Source: DASZHC01 sp035938215 | GTDB lineage: Bacteria > Verrucomicrobiota > Verrucomicrobiia > Chthoniobacterales > JAFAMB01 | Length of the DNA stretch: 10,308 nt | Direction: 5' to 3' | NCBI GenBank assembly: GCA_035938215.1 | Contig: DASZHC010000216.1 | Coordinates: 1 to 10,308, forward strand | Shown here: positions 5,721-10,308 of the stretch, piece by piece | How positions within the stretch are numbered: the first letter of the stretch is position 1 | How the letters are laid out: every line of letters starts with the position of its first letter | Program-made: the position numbers and the translations under genes | The notes under the pieces: generated by a model | The model's input: only the letters and a program-made list of their open reading frames with translations | What the model was told of the DNA's origin: nothing | Database searches by the model: none

Positions 5721-6794
5721 CTACTCAAGGGCTGCCGTCAGAGCCGATAGCAGTGGCCTCAACGTCTCGACCGTTTCATCGCCCATGTTCGAGATTCGAA
5801 AGGTTTTCCCTTTAATCTTCCCGTATCCTCCGTCGATTTGAAATCTGAACTCATCCCGGACACGCTTGGCAAAGGCAGCCACATCAATCTGGCGGTTGTT
5901 TTTCACACACGTCAAAGTGACCGACCGAAAACCTTCTTCGGCGAAGAACTCAAATCCCGAAGACCGAACCCATTCGTGGACAAGGCGGTTTGTCTGAACA
6001 TGACGCTCGAACCTCGGTTCGAGCCCTTCTATAAAGATCTCTTCCAGCTTCGATCGCAAGGCATAAATGTGCGGGATCGAGGGAGTGCTTGGGGTCATGA
6101 ACTCCTCGGCATTTCTTTTGAACTCAAACAGGTCGAAGTAGTATCCTCGGTCATTCACTTCACCGGCACGCTCAAAAGCAGCCTTCGAGGCTGCAAATAG
6201 CGAGAGGCCCGGCGGCAAAGCCAAAGCCTTCTGACTTCCTGTAACCATCAAGTCGATGCCCAGCTCGTCCATCGGGACGGGAAGTGCTGAAAAAGAAGAA
6301 ACCGTGTCAACGATGAACATTACTTCCGGATATTTGCGGACGACCCTGCTAATCTCACGAATCGGATTCATCAGACCGGTGGAAGTCTCGTTGTGAATCA
6401 AAGTGAGTGCATCGAATTTGCCGGTTCCGAGTTGTTTGTCGATCTCTTCCGGATCAATTGCACGCCCCCATTCAACTTGGAGCGGGGCGGCATTCTTACC
6501 GCATCGCTTCGATACATCAAACCACTTGTCGGAAAACGCTCCGCACATGCAATTCAAGACCCCCTTTTTTACCAGGTTGCGAATCGCCCCTTCCATTACA
6601 CCCCAGGCCGAGGAGGTCGATAAAAAGACCGGTTGTTCGGTTTGGAAAAGCGTCTGTAGCCGAGGATAAACGGATTGATAAAGGGCCTTAAAATCGGCGC
6701 TGCGATGACCGATCATCGGCCCGGTCATTGCTTTTCTTGTCTTTTCCGAAACCTCTACCGGTCCTGGTATGAAGAGTTTTATGGCTTTGTCCAT
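5721..6794 (-). CDS. PLP-dependent class V aminotransferase (alanine-glyoxylate/serine-pyruvate/phosphoserine type)
   Basis: An intact 357-residue cytoplasmic fold-type I PLP enzyme. Visible landmarks: the N-terminal substrate region FIPGPVEVS (residues 8-16) and GHRSADFKALY (29-39); the cofactor segment STSSAWGVMEGAI (59-71); HNETSTG (134-140); the PLP-nitrogen aspartate D163 in IVDTVSSFSALP; and the Schiff-base lysine K189 in TGSQKALALPPG. Length and layout fit the PucG/SerC-like group. Exact substrates (glyoxylate, pyruvate, phosphohydroxypyruvate) cannot be told from the sequence, and a serine-pathway role is only a guess. ATG 6794 gives a normal N-terminus and has AGG six bases upstream; a GTG at 6818 in frame would add eight poor residues. 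The palindromic element ends 23-26 bp upstream, so any promoter would lie within or beyond it. Confidence 0.9.
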   Translation of the reverse strand: MDKAIKLFIPGPVEVSEKTRKAMTGPMIGHRSADFKALYQSVYPRLQTLFQTEQPVFLSTSSAWGVMEGAIRNLVKKGVLNCMCGAFSDKWFDVSKRCGKNAAPLQVEWGRAIDPEEIDKQLGTGKFDALTLIHNETSTGLMNPIREISRVVRKYPEVMFIVDTVSSFSALPVPMDELGIDLMVTGSQKALALPPGLSLFAASKAAFERAGEVNDRGYYFDLFEFKRNAEEFMTPSTPSIPHIYALRSKLEEIFIEGLEPRFERHVQTNRLVHEWVRSSGFEFFAEEGFRSVTLTCVKNNRQIDVAAFAKRVRDEFRFQIDGGYGKIKGKTFRISNMGDETVETLRPLLSALTAALE

Positions 6795-6859
6795 GGAGTG
6801 CCTGTCGAGACGGTACACTAGTGCATCGAGTCATAAGTAGGGGCATGCCGCCGTCGGTT

Positions 6860-6941
6860 AGTTGGCTGATTTTCAAGGCGCGAATGACGAGCATATCTAA
6901 ATCATACGTAAGGAGTGAGCAACGCGGAAAATCAGCCAACT
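6860..6941 (+). repeat. stem-loop A of the palindromic element
   Basis: AGTTGGCTGATTTTC (6860-6874) pairs perfectly with 6927-6941, a 15-bp stem closing a 52-base loop. The loop holds the conserved core GGCGCGAATGACGAGCATAT (6877-6896) and a later ATACGTAA (6904-6911). Confidence 0.8.
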
Positions 6942-6957
6942 GGTCACGGCCCAAAGG

Positions 6958-7060
6958 GTTGGCTTGAAAAGGGTCCGTCTGCGTCGTTGTTCGTTCGTTA
7001 CGTATCGCAGCGAATATGCTCCTCACTCACGCCTCGGATACAGACCCTTTTGAAGCCAAC
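6958..7060 (-). repeat. stem-loop B of the palindromic element
   Basis: Bases 6958-6975 (GTTGGCTTGAAAAGGGTC) pair with 7043-7060 at 17 of 18 positions. On the minus strand the loop carries GGCGTGAGTGAGGAGCATAT (7033-7014), matching stem-loop A at 17 of 20, then ATACGTAA (7005-6998). The stem shares only GTTGGCT with that of A, yet both stems are self-complementary. Confidence 0.8.
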
Positions 7061-7094
7061 GGTATGCCTCCCACTTATGACTCGATGCACAAGA

Positions 7095-9533
7095 TTACTC
7101 CGGCCACAAAAAGTGTTCCAAACGGATCCGCGTAAGGCGATCTTTCGCCTCTTCGGAACGCGCGCCGCGGGTGTCAGCCAACTTTTCGTAGATAGCCGCC
7201 GCCGAACTCCAGGAGCGACGATCTTCAAGGATTTGAGCCGCATCAAAACCCGCACGAAAATACCAGAGCTGATCGCCCGTACTGCCTTCAACGGCCAGCA
7301 CGTCGTAGTAATCCGTCAAGGCTTCATCCATTCTTCCGAGCTTCTCCAGGCATTTCCCCTTTTGATAGAGCGCGCGCTGTTTCCACTCGACCGATATCCC
7401 TTCGCTTGAAACCAGGGTGTCGAATGTTTTTGCTGCCTCCTCGTAGAGCTTTGAATCGTTCGCCGCCAATGTGAACTGGGCTTCTCCTTTGGCGTCAAGC
7501 GCCTGAAAGCGTATATCCCGTGGAGGATTTTGAGCGAGCAGATCGTCGAGCAAGACGGTCGCCTCCTTCTCCTGTCGTGCCTGGCGCATTGTCAGCGCTT
7601 CTTCGAGGCGTGCCTGAAACTTGAGGGAACCGCCAAGTTTGTAGACTTCTTCGAATAACGCCACGGCGCGATCCACGGAAGCCGAATTCAAACTCTTGCG
7701 AGCAGCCTGACCCGCAAGAAAGACCGCGGCTTCAACAAGAGGCGAGTCCGGGTTTTCCTCTCCAACCAATTCGAACTGCGTTTGAGCATTCGGAAAGTCG
7801 CTTTCGCGGAAGTAAATCTCTCCAAGCTTGAGGCGAACTTCCGCTTTAAATGGCGAAGCAGGATATTTCTGAAAATATTCCTGCGCCAGTGCCTGGACAT
7901 TCCGAGCATTTGAAGACGGATCCGAAGCCGCAACAAAAAAATTGATTCGATCCCTCTTTTCTTCGAGGTCAGGCTCTGTCGTCGTTGTGATCTTGCGTAT
8001 ATATTCCCGCGCACTCTTGAAATCAGGCGGTTGTTCGGCGAACTCAAATTCGGCCTGGACCAGCCTCGCCCGCGCTGCTCTCGGATGGTTGGGAAATTCC
8101 TTTACAAATTTTTCCAGCGTATCTTCGGCGGAGGATTTTCCGATCTTTGCCTCGAGCACGCCTTTTGAAAAAAGCAAATCGCCGGCCATATCAACCGGCT
8201 TCAGCCGTTCAAGGGCATGAAATGCCTCCTCGAATCCCGTTCCGTCGCCAAGTTCGAGACTGCAAATCGCCCAATTGAAGAGAGTATTCTTCCGCTGAAG
8301 TTCGAAGTTTCTGGACAGATCGCGAAAAAGGTCTCGCGCCGAAGAGACATCCCCCTTTTGATGAAAAACTTCCGCGAGTTGATAGTTTATCTGGTATTGC
8401 TCGGAAGCTGGGAGACTCGGGTTACGCTCAAGAAGAGCTTCGAGTTGTTTGGCCGCGTCATCGAGGCGCCCCGAATCCACCAGTAGCCGGCTTAAAGCCA
8501 ATGTTCCATCAACGGCGATCTGATGGTTTGGGAATCGCTCAACCAGTTGTCGTAGAGTCTGCTCCCCGTCAAATTTCAAGCCCTGCTGTAACTTTAGCCG
8601 GGCAAGATGGAAAAGAGCGAGAGCCGGGCGGTCCGGTCCAGCAATCTGCGCGTTTTCGGCAGCCCATTGAGCGAGTTCGGACGTGGATGGGTTATTCTCC
8701 TCGGAATAGATCTCGAAGAGATTTTGAAACATCTCCGGCAGGAGCGCGCTTCGCGGCTGTTCTGAGATGAGCTTTTCCAGATTTGTTTCGGCTTCCTCGT
8801 AATCCTGTCTTTGTACAAGGACCCTCACCAGGCCGAGTTGAGCAACTGCGACCAGTCTAAGCGTTCGGTCCTCGGGTCTTGCAAGTACTTCGTCAAAAGC
8901 AGCGGCAGCCTCCTCCAGGTTTCCCTCCTGAAGCGCGATTTCGCCGCGCAAACAGACACTTTCGATTTGTTCCCTCGGGGAATCAGCTTTGATCCGCAAG
9001 AGCGTCTCCTGAGCCTTTGTAGGTTCTGATCGGCTCAGATAAATTTCTGTCGCCAGCAAGCCGATCTTCGGATCGATTTTTCCCTCAGTCTGCAAGAGAG
9101 GTTGCAGGGTTTCCAAAGCTGGTGCCGATTGTCCCAGCGCCTTTTGCGCAGAGGCCAGGCCCAGCTTTGCTTCCATCAGAATTGGGCCGGGAGTTTTCGC
9201 AAGGAGAGCAAACCGGTCGACCGCCTCTTTCCAGCGTCGCGAACGCAGGGCCTCCTGCGCCCTGAGATAATCTGCTTCGGGACCGTTAGCGCGATCGAGA
9301 ACCTCTGATGCCTCCCTGGTTTTCTGTGTCTCGATAAGACAGCGAGCGAGAAGAATGTTGGCCGCCGCGGCTCGGTCAGGAGCAGGATTTGAAGCCAGAA
9401 ATTTTCGAAGTTTGGTAACGCTGACTTCCGGAATTCCCTCCCGGTGGGCAAGCATCGCATCATCGAGCAAATCTGCGCGCGACGTCGACAAAGACAGGGT
9501 AGCCGCGACCAGGATTCCGAACAGAAACCGCAT
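7095..9533 (-). CDS. secreted multi-TPR protein
   Basis: An 812-residue protein built almost entirely of tetratricopeptide-type helical repeats. The first 20 residues, MRFLFGILVAATLSLSTSRA, are a signal peptide (Arg, hydrophobic core, Ala-X-Ala-like end), so it is exported, probably to the periplasm. Repeat units can be seen across the length, for example AAANILLARCLIETQKTREA, KAEVRLKLGEIYFRESDFPN and QRALYQKGKCLEKLGRMDEA, some close to the YbgF/BamD style with PxSP turns. TPR proteins act as protein-binding scaffolds; no partner or enzyme domain is seen. I chose ATG 9533 because it starts exactly at the signal peptide and one base after the uvrA stop (TGAGATG); the frame is open further upstream only within uvrA. 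It ends ...HFLWPE, four bases before the palindromic element. Confidence 0.88.
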   Translation of the reverse strand: MRFLFGILVAATLSLSTSRADLLDDAMLAHREGIPEVSVTKLRKFLASNPAPDRAAAANILLARCLIETQKTREASEVLDRANGPEADYLRAQEALRSRRWKEAVDRFALLAKTPGPILMEAKLGLASAQKALGQSAPALETLQPLLQTEGKIDPKIGLLATEIYLSRSEPTKAQETLLRIKADSPREQIESVCLRGEIALQEGNLEEAAAAFDEVLARPEDRTLRLVAVAQLGLVRVLVQRQDYEEAETNLEKLISEQPRSALLPEMFQNLFEIYSEENNPSTSELAQWAAENAQIAGPDRPALALFHLARLKLQQGLKFDGEQTLRQLVERFPNHQIAVDGTLALSRLLVDSGRLDDAAKQLEALLERNPSLPASEQYQINYQLAEVFHQKGDVSSARDLFRDLSRNFELQRKNTLFNWAICSLELGDGTGFEEAFHALERLKPVDMAGDLLFSKGVLEAKIGKSSAEDTLEKFVKEFPNHPRAARARLVQAEFEFAEQPPDFKSAREYIRKITTTTEPDLEEKRDRINFFVAASDPSSNARNVQALAQEYFQKYPASPFKAEVRLKLGEIYFRESDFPNAQTQFELVGEENPDSPLVEAAVFLAGQAARKSLNSASVDRAVALFEEVYKLGGSLKFQARLEEALTMRQARQEKEATVLLDDLLAQNPPRDIRFQALDAKGEAQFTLAANDSKLYEEAAKTFDTLVSSEGISVEWKQRALYQKGKCLEKLGRMDEALTDYYDVLAVEGSTGDQLWYFRAGFDAAQILEDRRSWSSAAAIYEKLADTRGARSEEAKDRLTRIRLEHFLWPE

Positions 9534-9534
9534 C

Positions 9535-10308
9535 TCAGGGTGCAAGAACGCGTCGTAAATAGCGGCCCGTGTGACTTTCCGCGACCATTGCAATTTGTTC
9601 GGGCGTTCCCTGTGCGACGATGCGCCCCCCTCCATTCCCTCCTTCGGGTCCAAGATCTATCACCCAGTCCGCTGATTTAATGACTTCAAGATTGTGTTCG
9701 ATGACGATCAACGTATTTCCCTGTTCGCGGAGTTTCTGTAACACTTCCAGCAATTTGTGTATGTCGGCAAAATGCAGGCCAGTGGTTGGTTCATCCAGGA
9801 TGTAGATGGTTCGACCGGTCGCTTTTTTTGCGAGTTCAGCCGCCAATTTTACCCGCTGCGCTTCTCCCCCGGATAGTTGCGTTCCAGATTGCCCGAGCGT
9901 CAAGTAGCCCAGGCCCACATTAACCAATGGCTCCAGCTTGTCGAAGATCGCGGGAATGTTGCGAAAGAATCGAGCTGCTTCATCGATCGACATTTTAAGA
10001 ACATCCGAAATATTTTTGCCGCGATAAGTGATTTCCAACGTCTCGCGATTGTATCGCGCACCTCGGCAAACCTCGCATTCGACGTAGACATCGGCGAGAA
10101 AATGCATCTCGATCTTTATCACGCCATCCCCCTGGCAATTTTCGCATCGGCCGCCTGACAGATTGAAGCTGAACCGTCCACTATCGTAACCGCGCACCCG
10201 CGACGCCGGCAATTGGCTGAACAACTCGCGTACAGGTCCGAATGCGCCGGAGTAAGTCGCGGCATTTGAGCGAGGCGTCCGACCAATAGGGCTTTGATCG
10301 ATCACGAT
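9535..10308 (-). CDS. uvrA: excinuclease ABC subunit A, C-terminal part (5' end outside window)
   Basis: The last 257 codons of UvrA, the ABC-type ATPase that finds bulky DNA lesions and loads UvrB in nucleotide excision repair. In order: VIDQSPIGRTPRSN at the edge; the zinc-binding module CENCQGDG ... CEVC; the ABC signature QLSGGEAQRVKLAAEL; Walker B TIYILDEPTTGLH; the switch histidine in LIVIEHN; and the typical ending DLGPEGGNGGGRIVAQGTPE. All C-terminal ATPase motifs are present and the frame is unbroken to TGA 9535-9537. The frame runs off the right edge. The stop lies one base before the TPR start, so the two genes are probably translationally coupled. Confidence 0.97.
   Translation of the reverse strand: MVIDQSPIGRTPRSNAATYSGAFGPVRELFSQLPASRVRGYDSGRFSFNLSGGRCENCQGDGVIKIEMHFLADVYVECEVCRGARYNRETLEITYRGKNISDVLKMSIDEAARFFRNIPAIFDKLEPLVNVGLGYLTLGQSGTQLSGGEAQRVKLAAELAKKATGRTIYILDEPTTGLHFADIHKLLEVLQKLREQGNTLIVIEHNLEVIKSADWVIDLGPEGGNGGGRIVAQGTPEQIAMVAESHTGRYLRRVLAP

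Larger units (their letters stand above)
6818..7093. repeat. 276-bp palindromic element: inverted doublet of a stem-loop unit
   Basis: The ends are an exact 18-bp inverted repeat, GTGCATCGAGTCATAAGT (6821-6838 and, reversed, 7073-7090). The similarity extends outward to CTN and inward, with one gap, through GGCATNCC. Between the ends are two stem-loops, the second a reversed relative of the first. The element fills the whole gap between the TPR gene stop (7095) and the aminotransferase start. No ORF inside looks real, and flanks show no convincing target-site duplication. It could be a MITE, a REPIN-like repeat pair or a structured RNA; the family is not one I recognise. Confidence 0.85.

Noticed and set aside
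6795..6920. TATGAT-like -10 box inside stem-loop A (minus strand) as aminotransferase promoter
   Set aside because: TATGAT is present near 6902-6907 on the minus strand, but no acceptable -35 hexamer is found at 16-18 bases, so it is not called.
6818..7093. Integron attC site or integron cassette
   Set aside because: The arms GTTGGCT/AGCCAAC do not fit the core consensus GTTRRRY/RYYYAAC (C at the sixth position), and there is no integrase or cassette gene.
6818..7093. CRISPR array or retron
   Set aside because: No regularly spaced direct repeats or spacers, no cas genes, and no reverse transcriptase in the window; the repeats are inverted and nested.
7100..9530. Numerous plus-strand and alternate-frame ORFs of 60-160 codons opposite the TPR gene
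   Set aside because: All are antisense or shifted shadows of the 812-residue TPR gene, with basic, low-complexity translations and no motifs.

Overview
The window looks like part of a soil-type Verrucomicrobiota chromosome, possibly Chthoniobacterales. That placement is inference: it rests on uvrA followed stop-to-start by a secreted TPR protein, a class V aminotransferase, and a conserved hypothetical protein with a PD-(D/E)XK-like signature. No rRNA or other marker gene is present to settle it. Both window edges cut genes: ilvD at the left, uvrA at the right.

Layout. 1-385 (+) is the 3' end of ilvD. 386-475 holds a copy of a palindromic repeat and a weak terminator. 489-1768 (+) is an MFS transporter broken by at least three frameshifts. 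1812-2459 (+) is an intact SAM-dependent methyltransferase, overlapped by a truncated rhodanese-like ORF (2440-2826) and followed by an unassigned membrane ORF (2811-3047). 3044-3343 (-) is a TVP38/TMEM64 fragment and 3415-3691 (-) an internally deleted flavin oxidoreductase. 3692-4390 (-) is an intact PD-(D/E)XK-like protein. 4511-5399 (-) is an NRPS remnant (condensation, carrier, thioesterase), followed by a probable DUF899 scrap. A 15-bp inverted repeat brackets this block. A G-rich heptamer array lies at 5674-5715. From 5721 rightward all is intact on the minus strand: a class V aminotransferase, then (across a 276-bp palindromic element) an 812-aa TPR protein translationally coupled to uvrA.

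The window therefore divides into intact housekeeping DNA (left edge and right 4.6 kb) and a decayed accessory zone (about 386-5640). Long error-free genes on the right argue that the frameshifts on the left are real decay rather than poor sequence. The methyltransferase, rhodanese, TVP38 and flavoprotein pieces may be remains of one redox or thiol-related gene cluster.

I see no intact new multi-gene system. The most unusual signal is the repeat family. Two inverted copies of a stem-loop unit lie at 6818-7093, with perfect 18-bp terminal inverted repeats, different but self-complementary stems and a conserved loop. A related third copy abuts the ilvD stop codon at 381-460. It reads as a REPIN- or MITE-like element, or a structured RNA, that I cannot assign to a known family.
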